The notes under the pieces are model-generated. The model was not told the DNA's origin and made no database searches. It saw only the letters and a program-made list of their open reading frames with translations. From the NCBI GenBank assembly GCA_002477825.1, contig DLKT01000014.1, forward strand, positions 1,818 through 65,817: a DNA stretch of 64,000 bases, written 5' to 3'. Shown here piece after piece: positions 40,544 through 49,868 of this stretch (its first letter is position 1; each line of letters begins with the position of its first letter). The DNA is from Caryophanales bacterium UBA7581. Its GTDB lineage: Bacteria; Bacillota_I; Bacilli_A; RFN20; CAG-826. The position numbers were made by a program, and so were the translations under genes.

Positions 40544-42790
40544 TTAATAACTATAATAAACGCGGTGTGTAACTTCTTTATTTTGAAGTTTAAACACGGG
40601 TTCAGTTAATTCTTTTCCATCATATAAACAGTGCATAACTCCTGTTTTTTCTATCGTAATTTCAAAAGTTTCTTTTTGCATTACTCTTTTAATTTTCACT
40701 TTTTTCCACGCTGATGGTAGACATGGTCTTAATATCAAAGCATCATACGATGCATCAATTCCTAATAACATTTCCGTAATATCTTTATATAACCAACCTG
40801 CCGTTCCCGTAATCCAAGATAAAGGAGCGTATCCTTTTAATGGCTCACATTCTGGACCAATAAACATATTGGATGTTGCATACGGTTCCATACCTGAATC
40901 TGGATTTTTAGGATTATCGTAGCGGATACTTAAAAGTGTTTCATAAGCTCGATCTGCTTCTTTTAGTTTTAAATCTGCAGCGATTTTAAAGGCAACTCCA
41001 TGCAAATAACATGAGCCATTTTCATAAGTTCCAGGTTGGAAATAAGACGCTCTTCCGATATGGTCATCGCCTTTAGAATAAGAAGGATAAACTTGTACAT
41101 ATCCAAAAGGCGCTTTTAACTTTTGGTCAATCACTTTACATAGTTTTAATGCTTCTTCTTTTGAAACAATATCCGCTAAAATAGCCCAGGTTTGTGGATT
41201 TAAATAGATTTGGCCTTCTTTCGTTTCATAAGAACCAATCTTTTCACCCTCATCGTTATAACCATAAATAAAGTGATCTTTATTCCATCCATAAGTAAGG
41301 ATGGTTTTTTTCATTTCTTCTGCTCTTTCTAAATAAGAAGAATAGTCAATAGAAAGATGATAATGATTAATAATTTCTTCTAAATCATGTACCGCTTTTA
41401 TCGTAGCGATACTTAGCCAAACGCTTTCGCCTTTTCCTTTTCTTCCACAATTATTTAAAGAGTCATTCCAGTCTCCACCGCCCCAAAGGGTTAAATGATG
41501 TTCTCCTTTTTGATTGAGTAAGAAATCAAGACCTTTGAGCATATGTTCTAAAACCGTTTCTTCTTTCTCATCATCATAATAAGCGACTTTTTCTTCTAGA
41601 ATCGTAGCGTCATTACTCTCTTTTAAATAAGAAAGAATGGTAGCAGGAATCCAACATGCCCCATCGCGATAAGGATAATCAAAAATAGGATCAAATTGAC
41701 GAATGGTATTTCCATCTTTCTTTTGGTAGCGGAGAGTATGTAAAATTCTTTCTCTTGCTAATGATGAATCTAATGAAACAAATGCAGAAATATCTTGCAT
41801 CACATCACGGAAACCTTTTCCATAAACTCTTCCCCAGGTTTTTCCTAAAGCAATTTGACGTTTTAACCAAGTATTCACTTGAATATTTAAAATAGGGTCT
41901 GGTGTTTCTACTTCGAATACTTTTTCCATTTGCTCAGCTTCTTTTTGATATAGCTTTAACTCTTTTTCAAAGTACTCTTTGGTCACTTGTTTTTCAATTT
42001 GAGCAAGTTCTGCATCAATATTTTGACTTACGCCAATACCTAAATGAATTTCTTTTATTTCTTTAGGTTTTAACGTAACTTTAAAATGCAAAGCCGCGAC
42101 AAACTGATCTTCAAAGGTGGTTTCTTTAGAAGATAGTTGATCTTGTTCTAGTCCAATGGGATGATCATAATTTCGATAAAATCCTTTAAAGAATCTTCCA
42201 CTTACATCAAAGGATTCAATAGGATAATCCGCTTTGTTATACACATAAACATATTGATCTTCAATTTCATAACCGACATGCGAGAAACGAAGCATATTGT
42301 TTTTCTTATCGAATTTTCCTGTATTATAAGCCGTATGCCAAGTGACATTGACGTGGGGCCTTAAAAGATGATAAACATCATAATTTTCTAAAGAATCATG
42401 TAAATTTTCTAACGTAATCTTTAATAGTTCTTGATAACCTTCATGGGGAACCATGATGGTATAAGTAACTTTTAAGCCTTGATAAATACTTTCAATTTTT
42501 TGATAGCCAATTCCCACATGGGAACAGAATAAATCAAAAGGTAAATCGTCATAATTACGATTGGGAGAATAATACATTTTTGTTTTGGCATTTTTTACAT
42601 ATACTAAATGCTCTTCAAAATCTAAAGGTTTAAACCCTGTTGGCATTTGCATTTGAGGCACACCAAAACCAAATTGATCATAATTTGCCACCACGTTTTG
42701 ATTCCATAAATAATTTTTTAATGGTCGAACGGGGTGCATATTCGTAATGACATATTCCCTTTTTTCTTTATCAAAATATCCTGTTTCCAT
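40544..42790 (-). CDS. Glycoside phosphorylase, GH94
   Basis: 748 aa, no signal peptide. GH94 layout: N-terminal beta-supersandwich (MHPVRPLKNYLWNQ... YSPNRNYDDLPFDLFCSH), alpha/alpha barrel with the catalytic-acid region YRDGACWIP and the WGGGDWNDS motif, GKGFRDVMQDI at the barrel entry, and a C-terminal jelly roll. Cleaves a beta-glucoside or related disaccharide with phosphate to give a sugar 1-phosphate, saving ATP. Substrate (cellobiose, chitobiose, laminaribiose, beta-1,2-glucan or another) cannot be fixed by eye. Confidence 0.88.
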   Translation of the reverse strand: METGYFDKEKREYVITNMHPVRPLKNYLWNQNVVANYDQFGFGVPQMQMPTGFKPLDFEEHLVYVKNAKTKMYYSPNRNYDDLPFDLFCSHVGIGYQKIESIYQGLKVTYTIMVPHEGYQELLKITLENLHDSLENYDVYHLLRPHVNVTWHTAYNTGKFDKKNNMLRFSHVGYEIEDQYVYVYNKADYPIESFDVSGRFFKGFYRNYDHPIGLEQDQLSSKETTFEDQFVAALHFKVTLKPKEIKEIHLGIGVSQNIDAELAQIEKQVTKEYFEKELKLYQKEAEQMEKVFEVETPDPILNIQVNTWLKRQIALGKTWGRVYGKGFRDVMQDISAFVSLDSSLARERILHTLRYQKKDGNTIRQFDPIFDYPYRDGACWIPATILSYLKESNDATILEEKVAYYDDEKEETVLEHMLKGLDFLLNQKGEHHLTLWGGGDWNDSLNNCGRKGKGESVWLSIATIKAVHDLEEIINHYHLSIDYSSYLERAEEMKKTILTYGWNKDHFIYGYNDEGEKIGSYETKEGQIYLNPQTWAILADIVSKEEALKLCKVIDQKLKAPFGYVQVYPSYSKGDDHIGRASYFQPGTYENGSCYLHGVAFKIAADLKLKEADRAYETLLSIRYDNPKNPDSGMEPYATSNMFIGPECEPLKGYAPLSWITGTAGWLYKDITEMLLGIDASYDALILRPCLPSAWKKVKIKRVMQKETFEITIEKTGVMHCLYDGKELTEPVFKLQNKEVTHRVYYSY

Positions 42791-42800
42791 ATTGAAATTC

Positions 42801-44702
42801 CTATAATGTTACTTTAATTTTTAGTGCTTTTCCATATACGCCTGTATCCGAAACGGGTACGATAACGTAATAATGATCACCACTCGTTGATGGTGAATAA
42901 GAGAATGTTGGTTCGGTTACTTGGCCTACCATTTTACGATAATCCATATCTTCATCCATGGCTAAATCAAAAATGTTGTAGTGCCAGACACTTCCCTTAT
43001 TTTCTTTCCAGTTAATGGTTAATTTTTCTTTTTCATACGTCACTTTTGGATTATAGGGATTCGCTGGATAGCTTTCATCCACTAATTCATAAGTAGCGTT
43101 TAAGTCTCTTTTTTGCCATGCTTCAAAAGTTTGACCACGAGAAGGACGGTAAGGTTGAGCGCCTTCATCGATGTTGATATTCACCGCTTCGGTACTCTCT
43201 AATACTTTAAAAGTACTCGTATCGTAGCTATAGTATTTATTGCTATCAAACTTGTACCAAGGTAAAGAGGCATCAACATTTACAAATGTAGTGTCTGAAG
43301 GATCTTCACCTAAATAGACAAGGTGATTGTTATTAAATTCATTACCAGAAAAATCTTCATCACCATTCGAAGGTTTAACTAAGAATAAACTATTATTTTT
43401 CGCAGTATGACGAATTAAGTTGTCTTCAATTTTTAAATCTTTGACCGCATGCATACTTTCATCTACACAAGCATAACGAGAAGTAAAGTTAGTGATAGAA
43501 ATTGCACCTGGGTGATTGGTTTCACCACGGCAATTTTCAATGCGGTTATTACGAATAAAGCTTTGTTGATTGGCCATCGTTCCTACGCCTGGTCCTTGGC
43601 AATCATGTAAGTAGTTATATTGCACATTAACATTAATGGTGTTCCAGTCAATATCAATACCCATTGCATCATAACCAGTTTTTTGATCAAAAACGTTATA
43701 GCACTCATTGAATAAAATATCACAATTCTTTGTGCCTAACGCCATGATTCCGCATTCACCTTCCATGACTTGGTTTTCTTCAAAAACACCCGTATCATGC
43801 ACTAAATTACGGTTAATGGTAGAATCGGTACACGCTAAGATGTAGATACCAATACAACCAACGTTATAAACGACATTGTTATCAAAATAGAAGTTTTTAT
43901 ATAAATCCATTAAAGAGTTATTTTGGTTAATCTTTTCACTGGATAACCAACCACTAGCGACAATGCCGCTTCGTCCAAGATCATGAACGTTATTCATTTT
44001 TACATAAGCGTTGGTTAAAATACCACGAGGCGAAGATTCCGCTGTACTTTCTAAAGAACTGATGGTAATTCCCATCAAATTATCTTGAGTACTACTACCT
44101 TCTACTTCGTTATTAATGATATAAATATTACGATATTTCGTATCTCCTACATAAGAATAATAGAAGCGAATACCTGTTCTACAATCGTTAGGATTAGTGC
44201 CACGGTTTACGCCTTTTACTTTGACTTTTAAATCACGAACAACAACGTTACTTGCTTTTTCAATATTAATCGTGTGTCCGATTGTTGATTCAATAATTGG
44301 TCTTTCACCTTCCCCATAAGAGGCAAAAGTAATAGGATTATCATCTTCACCACTAATATTAGAGAATGTAAGATTTCCTTTAAAAGTTTCACCTTTATGG
44401 AATAAAACAGAATCGCCTGCTTTTAAAGTTAAAGCGTTCACTTCTTCTAAAGTTTTAAAAGGTGCTTCTAGAGTGCCATTTGAAACGCCTTGAAAGGAGG
44501 AGGATACATAGTAATTATCTCCAGTAGATAAAGGATAAAGCTTTTCTTCATTTTCTAAATTAGAAGTAAATGAGAAGGAATGCGTTTCCGCTATACCTTT
44601 AACGGATGAATAACCTTCATTTTTCATATTTGTTTCTGTAGCGCATCCACACATTGCTCCAATAAGAAGGGCTACACATGTCCATTTTTTTATTTTTTTC
44701 AT
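42801..44702 (-). CDS. Surface beta-helix lipoprotein (lyase/glycosidase-like)
   Basis: 633 aa. Leader with a CGC lipobox near residue 20. Residues 60-510 form a right-handed parallel beta-helix (SVLFHKGETFKGNLTF, PITFASYGEGERPIIES, ADNVV/NNEV/NLVH-type turns, then VQYNYLHDCQGPGVG and NNRIENCRG), the fold of pectate lyases, rhamnogalacturonan enzymes and alginate-type lyases. A C-terminal fibronectin-III-like domain (YPANPYNPKVTYEKEKLTI to the end) follows. Position between the binding protein and the phosphorylase suggests it performs the extracellular cleavage step; catalytic residues are not identifiable. Confidence 0.8.
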   Translation of the reverse strand: MKKIKKWTCVALLIGAMCGCATETNMKNEGYSSVKGIAETHSFSFTSNLENEEKLYPLSTGDNYYVSSSFQGVSNGTLEAPFKTLEEVNALTLKAGDSVLFHKGETFKGNLTFSNISGEDDNPITFASYGEGERPIIESTIGHTINIEKASNVVVRDLKVKVKGVNRGTNPNDCRTGIRFYYSYVGDTKYRNIYIINNEVEGSSTQDNLMGITISSLESTAESSPRGILTNAYVKMNNVHDLGRSGIVASGWLSSEKINQNNSLMDLYKNFYFDNNVVYNVGCIGIYILACTDSTINRNLVHDTGVFEENQVMEGECGIMALGTKNCDILFNECYNVFDQKTGYDAMGIDIDWNTINVNVQYNYLHDCQGPGVGTMANQQSFIRNNRIENCRGETNHPGAISITNFTSRYACVDESMHAVKDLKIEDNLIRHTAKNNSLFLVKPSNGDEDFSGNEFNNNHLVYLGEDPSDTTFVNVDASLPWYKFDSNKYYSYDTSTFKVLESTEAVNINIDEGAQPYRPSRGQTFEAWQKRDLNATYELVDESYPANPYNPKVTYEKEKLTINWKENKGSVWHYNIFDLAMDEDMDYRKMVGQVTEPTFSYSPSTSGDHYYVIVPVSDTGVYGKALKIKVTL

Positions 44703-44719
44703 TTGGTGTGACGCTCCTT

Positions 44720-46414
44720 TTATTTGTTAAAAATATTTTTAGCGGATTCATTCATTGCGGTAATATAAGAAGAACCTTGAGTATTATATTTTCTTACGAA
44801 ATTGCTCCAAATTTGATTTCTCTTATCTGTTGTTGTGTTGCTAATAATATTTTTGAAATTGGTTTCAATTAAATCTTCTAATGCTGATACTGTCGTAGCG
44901 TAAGAAGTATCCACTGTACAATAATCTAATGGGTTGGTCACTAAATATTGGCTTTCCCAAGCATTTAATAATTGCATTTGTTCATCGCGGTGTTCCATTT
45001 GTTCTGGAATATTCGTTGACCAAGAAACCATACCTTTAATACGGTAAGCACCTGGTGCCACGGTTTCATCATAAAGGGTCTTTGGATAACCTGCTTTATC
45101 ATTCCCTAATAAACTAACGATTTCTCCACTTGTACCATCAATACGATAATGAGTTCCTTCAATACCATAGTTTAATAATCTTTGGCCTTCCTCTGAAAGC
45201 ATCCAATCCATAATGGAAAGAATTACTCTTTTCTTATTACGCGTTAAGTCATTGTTAATAGCACGGAAGCCATAGTTATTGGAATAACCGAACATGGTCT
45301 TTTGACCAAACGCATTTGTGACAACTGGCATAGCGCGTACGACATCTGATAAAGATGTTGTACTATCGGTATAACTCATCATTAAGTCTAAAATGCCTTT
45401 ACCCATTGGGTAGGTCGCATTATAACACATCATACCTGCAACACCATTTACGAATTCGTTTTTCATAACGGATTGCGTGGTTGTCGTTGCGTAGTTTGAG
45501 TTGATATAACCATTATCAAACATTTTAGCAATGTAATCTAAAGCTGTTTTCATATTATCGGAAGTACAATCAGGTTCATAGGACTGAGTTGTTTCATTAT
45601 AATGCCAACCATCCCAAATCACATTGAACATACTGAATAACGGATACCACCAATAAACACCGCCATCTTTTGTTAAAACGTAACCATAAGTATCGTTTTC
45701 ACCATTGTTATCTGGATCACCTAAAGTATAACCTTCTACTAAATCATAGAAGTTTTCATAGTTGAAGGATGGATCTTCAGGATCCACTAAATCTCTTCCG
45801 CTTTTTGGTTTATATTTCTTCGCTACTAAATTCGTGTACCAGTCACGACGATAATATAAAGCATGTTCATTGATGCGGTTAGAATCCGTATTACTATTCA
45901 TTACGATTGGATAAGAATAATAATCGCCACCTAAATACGCTTTCATTTCTGCTTCTGGGAATCTTTCAAAAGCAGCTTTTAAATTAGGATAATCATTTAA
46001 ATATGGTGAATAATTAAATAAATACTTATCATCTAACCAAGTGGAATAAGAAGGTTCACTATGGTCATGGAAGAAAACGTCAGGAACATCACCGCCACCA
46101 ATATATTGGTTTAAAACGTTTTCCCAAGAGGATGTTGAACCCGTTAAGTATTTAAAAGAAACATTAAACTTATTTTCAATGTAATCAATAATTAACTTGG
46201 TATCTTTGGTTTGCGATTGCAGACTATCTAAGTCAATACCAAAGAAAGAAATGATAAGTTTTCCGTCTTTATCATACTTATCAGGAATGACATCTTGTTG
46301 ACCAGGGTCACGGTCATCATCACTCGTACCACCTGGTTGTTCCGTGCTTCCACAGCCTACGCAAGCACCTAAAATCATCAACGAACTTAGAACTCCTAAA
46401 ATTGATTTTTTCAT
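44720..46414 (-). CDS. lplA: Sugar-binding lipoprotein of an LplA-type ABC importer
   Basis: 564 aa from the ATG at 46414, which has AGGAG 8 bases upstream (the ORF's earlier start at 46432 does not). Lipobox GACVGC|GS. Family features: IISFFGIDLDSLQ start, WDNV-type VFFHDHSEP hinge, YPIVMNSNTD, a long central binding domain, and ILSIMDWMLSEEGQRLLNYG near the C terminus. Binds oligosaccharide outside the membrane and delivers it to the two permeases encoded just upstream in the transcript. Confidence 0.9.
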   Translation of the reverse strand: MKKSILGVLSSLMILGACVGCGSTEQPGGTSDDDRDPGQQDVIPDKYDKDGKLIISFFGIDLDSLQSQTKDTKLIIDYIENKFNVSFKYLTGSTSSWENVLNQYIGGGDVPDVFFHDHSEPSYSTWLDDKYLFNYSPYLNDYPNLKAAFERFPEAEMKAYLGGDYYSYPIVMNSNTDSNRINEHALYYRRDWYTNLVAKKYKPKSGRDLVDPEDPSFNYENFYDLVEGYTLGDPDNNGENDTYGYVLTKDGGVYWWYPLFSMFNVIWDGWHYNETTQSYEPDCTSDNMKTALDYIAKMFDNGYINSNYATTTTQSVMKNEFVNGVAGMMCYNATYPMGKGILDLMMSYTDSTTSLSDVVRAMPVVTNAFGQKTMFGYSNNYGFRAINNDLTRNKKRVILSIMDWMLSEEGQRLLNYGIEGTHYRIDGTSGEIVSLLGNDKAGYPKTLYDETVAPGAYRIKGMVSWSTNIPEQMEHRDEQMQLLNAWESQYLVTNPLDYCTVDTSYATTVSALEDLIETNFKNIISNTTTDKRNQIWSNFVRKYNTQGSSYITAMNESAKNIFNK

Positions 46415-46443
46415 AAATTTATCTCCTTTCAATTTTTGAAAAT

Positions 46444-47364
46444 TTAACCTTTAATTGAGCCAATCATAACACCTTTAGTAAAGTGTTTTTGTAAGAATGG
46501 ATAGATAATAATAATTGGTAATGTTGATACCACAATTGCAGCATACTGTACGGATTCTCCAATGACTTCTACCATTCCACTACCAGGGTCAACGTTCGCC
46601 CCTGTTGATTTTTCAATAATGACCTGTAGCGTATATGCCATCGGTCTCTTTAATGGGTCTTGAATAAATAACATTGTCGTAAACCAGTTATTCCATACAC
46701 CGACAGCAATAAATAAAGCTATCGTAGCAAGAATCGCTTTTGATAAAGGTAACACCACTTTGATAAAAGCGCCTAATTCACCCGTACCATCAATCTTCGC
46801 AGCTTCTAATAGTTCTTGTGGGAAGCTTTGGAAGAAGGACTTCATAATCAATACGTTATAAATAGAAATAAAAGAAGGAACAATTAAGACAAGGATATTA
46901 TCTAAAAGTCCTAATTCACGAATCACTAAATAATAAGGAATCATACCACCGCCAAAATACATGGTGAAGATATAGAAGAAATGAAAGAATTTCTTTCCTG
47001 GTAACGTTTTTTTACTTAATGCATAAGCGGTAATTGTTGTGATAATTAATTGATAGATTGTATCAGTAACCGTTACAAACACTGAGTTTAAAAACGCTCT
47101 TCCGAAGTTATACGTCTTATCTTGGAAAATGGTTTTATATCCTTCAAACTGCCATGTTTTTGGCCACCAAAATGATTTAGAAGAAATAATTTCTTTGTCG
47201 GTCATAAAGGATTTAACTAAGATTTCCCAAAGCGGATAAATCATAGAGAATCCAATTAACACTAACAAAACCACATTGATAAAACGTAAGACTTTGGTCC
47301 CTGTTATCTTAAATTTCTTTTTTGGTTTCTGGGCTTCTAGTTTTTTTAATAATTCTTTATCCAT
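46444..47364 (-). CDS. lplC: Sugar ABC permease, LplC/YtcP type
   Basis: 306 aa with six membrane segments. The cytoplasmic EAA loop reads ELLEAAKIDGTGELGAFIKVVLPLSK (quoted in part: EAAKIDGTGELG), the docking site for the ATPase. The C terminus FLQKHFTKGVMIGSIKG is diagnostic of the CUT1 MalG-like/LplC group. Two bases separate it from the upstream permease gene. Confidence 0.92.
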   Translation of the reverse strand: MDKELLKKLEAQKPKKKFKITGTKVLRFINVVLLVLIGFSMIYPLWEILVKSFMTDKEIISSKSFWWPKTWQFEGYKTIFQDKTYNFGRAFLNSVFVTVTDTIYQLIITTITAYALSKKTLPGKKFFHFFYIFTMYFGGGMIPYYLVIRELGLLDNILVLIVPSFISIYNVLIMKSFFQSFPQELLEAAKIDGTGELGAFIKVVLPLSKAILATIALFIAVGVWNNWFTTMLFIQDPLKRPMAYTLQVIIEKSTGANVDPGSGMVEVIGESVQYAAIVVSTLPIIIIYPFLQKHFTKGVMIGSIKG

Positions 47365-47366
47365 AA

Positions 47367-48389
47367 CTATTCCCCCCTCTTATTGATGAAACCAACAATT
47401 TGGTTAGCGAATAATAATAATGCAATATTAGCCACATTGGATAATAATCCTACTGCAGTACCTAAAGCATAGTTGCCATTACCGATACCATATCGATAAA
47501 TGAAGGTGTCGAGAATATCAGCGACATCATAAACTTGCGTGTTATATAAGTTATATACTTGATCAAAGCCACCACCAATTAACCCGCCTACGCGTAAAAT
47601 TAGCATAATTGAAATCGTGGGCATCAGTTGGGGTAAAGTAACATGGAAAAATTGTTGAATGGTATTGGCCCCATCAATTTCTGCTGCTTCATATAAATCA
47701 GCAGAAACACCAGATAGTGCCGCTAAATAGATAATTGCACCCCAGCCTACTTCTTTCCAAATATCACTAATAACTAGAAGCGTTAAAAACTGCTTTCCAT
47801 CAGAAAATACATGCAGATTAAAGCCCAATGAGGTCAGTAAGCGATGTAAAGAACCCGTTCTTTCATTTAATAATGAGAAAATCAAACCTGAAACGACAAC
47901 CCAAGAAATAAAGTGTGGCAAATAAACGACGGTTTGAATCGCATTTTTAAAGAATTTATTATGGATTGCATTAATCATCAACGCTAACAAAATAGAGGCT
48001 GGAAAACCAAAAATTAATTTGAGTAAATTTAACACAATCGTGTTTTTAAAAGCGGCCCAGAAACCCTCCATCGCAAAAAGTGTTTCAAAGTTTTGAAATC
48101 CTACCCATTTACTACCTAAAATACCTAAACGTGGTGAATATTTTTTAAACGCTAAAACAATTCCATACATCGGCTTATAAGCAAAAATAAGAAGCAAGAT
48201 AAAAGAAGGAACAAGCATAATGTAAAACACACGATGCGCCCATATTTCTCTAAGTAAGTTTTTGAACTTTTCTTTACGAGTCATGGGGTGATATTGTTCC
48301 ATGAGAGATTTGGCTTTTTTCTTTTTTTCTTTTAAGATTTTTCGTTGGTCTTTACGACTCAACTTTTTCTCTTCTATGACTGCTTCCAT
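47367..48389 (-). CDS. lplB: Sugar ABC permease, LplB/YtdP type
   Basis: 340 aa. Basic N-terminal stretch, six membrane segments, LVPSFILLLIFAYKPMYGIVLAFKKY (typical start of LplB) and the EAA loop EAAEIDGANTIQQFFHVTLPQL. AGGAGA lies 4 bases before the ATG. First gene after a regulatory palindrome; probably begins the transporter-enzyme transcript. Confidence 0.92.
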   Translation of the reverse strand: MEAVIEEKKLSRKDQRKILKEKKKKAKSLMEQYHPMTRKEKFKNLLREIWAHRVFYIMLVPSFILLLIFAYKPMYGIVLAFKKYSPRLGILGSKWVGFQNFETLFAMEGFWAAFKNTIVLNLLKLIFGFPASILLALMINAIHNKFFKNAIQTVVYLPHFISWVVVSGLIFSLLNERTGSLHRLLTSLGFNLHVFSDGKQFLTLLVISDIWKEVGWGAIIYLAALSGVSADLYEAAEIDGANTIQQFFHVTLPQLMPTISIMLILRVGGLIGGGFDQVYNLYNTQVYDVADILDTFIYRYGIGNGNYALGTAVGLLSNVANIALLLFANQIVGFINKRGE

Positions 48390-48428
48390 ATATTCTCCTA
48401 GTTTGCTTCATTCTATATGCATATTGTA

Positions 48429-48448
48429 AAATGATAGGGCTATCATTT
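48429..48448 (-). promoter_or_regulatory. Palindrome upstream of the transporter genes
   Basis: AAATGATAG, GG, CTATCATTT: perfect 9-2-9 palindrome. A TAGAAT hexamer lies about 15 bases downstream on the minus strand, with the palindrome covering the -35 position. It lies between the yesN-type regulator gene and lplB and is a plausible binding site for that regulator, or a weak terminator of the regulator transcript. Confidence 0.45.
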
Positions 48449-48488
48449 GAATGGAAAAAAGTTATGGATAAGTTGTATTTTTATTATG

Positions 48489-49868
48489 TTATTTTACGTG
48501 CATCTCCCGATATTTCGTGGGAGAATAGTCGGTGTACTTTTTAAACATTTTCGAAAAATGATAATAATCATCATAGCCGATTTGACTAGCGATTAAAGTT
48601 AAGGATAAGTCTGTATTTGCAATTAAGTTTTTAGCTCTTTTCATCTTTAAACTTATAAAATATTCAGCAAAAGAACAACCGCATACTTTTTTAAATAGTT
48701 GACTAAAATAGGAGGGATTATAGTTATATTTTTCCGCAAAATAAGAAAGCGTGAGCTTTTGATCAATATGATCCTCTAATTCTTGAATGACATCAGAAAT
48801 AATCGCGCTTGTACCATCATTTTCTTCTTTTTCTTGGAAGTTCGATAAAATATCCTGCATCATATCTTCAAAAGAAGAATAATAATCAAGTACGGAGATA
48901 TCTAATAGATTATCATCATAACCCACTACACCAAATTTCGTCATATTAAAAACAATGACGCGATAAATCTTTTGTAAATCATAGACTTTAATTTGATATT
49001 GTTCAATTAAAGAAGGTAGCGTTTGTAAAGCCGCTAAAAGCTCATACGCATTTTTGGTTTTATCGATTTCTTGTATCACTTGATTCACCGATTCATTTAT
49101 CGAATAAACCGTACATTCTTCTTTTCCACTAATAAATTTTTGTTTAGCGGCAATACGCGCTAATCGTAGATGTAATGCGATTTTTCGATAATCGGTAAAT
49201 TCTTCGCTTACCCCAATAGAACAATGGTTTTCAATCGCATATTGATTTAATTTTTCAAGATTAACTTCCGCGCATAAAAAGATTCTCATTTTTTCATCAT
49301 CGTAAAGTGAAATGGAGTATTGACAAAGGCTCTGCATACATTTCTCATCCCATTTCTTTCCTTTAATGAAAACAACAATGCGTTCTTTTTCATGTTGAGG
49401 AAGCATCGGATTTTCTTTAAATAAATGCTCCAGAACCTCATCATTTTCTATAAAAGCGTGGTTCACTATCGAATCAAAAACTTTGGCATTGAACGTTTCT
49501 TTTTCATTTTCTTTAATTTCCGTTAATAAAGAAATTAAATCTTTGGTACGAATCGGCTTTTTTAAATATCGGATAGCGCCTAATCTTACCGCTTCTTGTG
49601 CATATTCAAAGGTGTCAAACGCACTTAAAAAACAAAATTTAATTTTCTTTTGTTTTCTTACATGTTCAAATAGAGTAAAACCATTCATTTTATCCATAGA
49701 AACATCACAAAAAACGAGATCTGGATGGTTTTCTAAAATCTCTTTTTCGGCTTTCACTGGATCTGTAGAACTACCAATCACATGAAATCCATAATCTTCC
49801 CATGCAATTAAATAGCGAAGCTCTTCAATAATTAAAGCTTCATCATCTACTAAATATACTTTAAACAT
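48489..49868 (-). CDS. yesN: Response regulator, YesN/AraC type
   Basis: 459 aa. N-terminal receiver domain with the acidic pair VDDEA, phospho-acceptor D55 (LVFCDVSMDKMNG), and the KKP lysine (YLKKPIR). A middle region of unknown fold (140-350) is followed by two AraC-type helix-turn-helix motifs: LSYFAEKYNYNPSYFSQLFKKVCG and LIASQIGYDDYYHFSKMFKKYTDYSP (each given in part). Partner of the histidine kinase it overlaps by 8 bases; expected to activate the transport and enzyme genes on sensing extracellular sugar. Confidence 0.92.
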   Translation of the reverse strand: MFKVYLVDDEALIIEELRYLIAWEDYGFHVIGSSTDPVKAEKEILENHPDLVFCDVSMDKMNGFTLFEHVRKQKKIKFCFLSAFDTFEYAQEAVRLGAIRYLKKPIRTKDLISLLTEIKENEKETFNAKVFDSIVNHAFIENDEVLEHLFKENPMLPQHEKERIVVFIKGKKWDEKCMQSLCQYSISLYDDEKMRIFLCAEVNLEKLNQYAIENHCSIGVSEEFTDYRKIALHLRLARIAAKQKFISGKEECTVYSINESVNQVIQEIDKTKNAYELLAALQTLPSLIEQYQIKVYDLQKIYRVIVFNMTKFGVVGYDDNLLDISVLDYYSSFEDMMQDILSNFQEKEENDGTSAIISDVIQELEDHIDQKLTLSYFAEKYNYNPSYFSQLFKKVCGCSFAEYFISLKMKRAKNLIANTDLSLTLIASQIGYDDYYHFSKMFKKYTDYSPTKYREMHVK

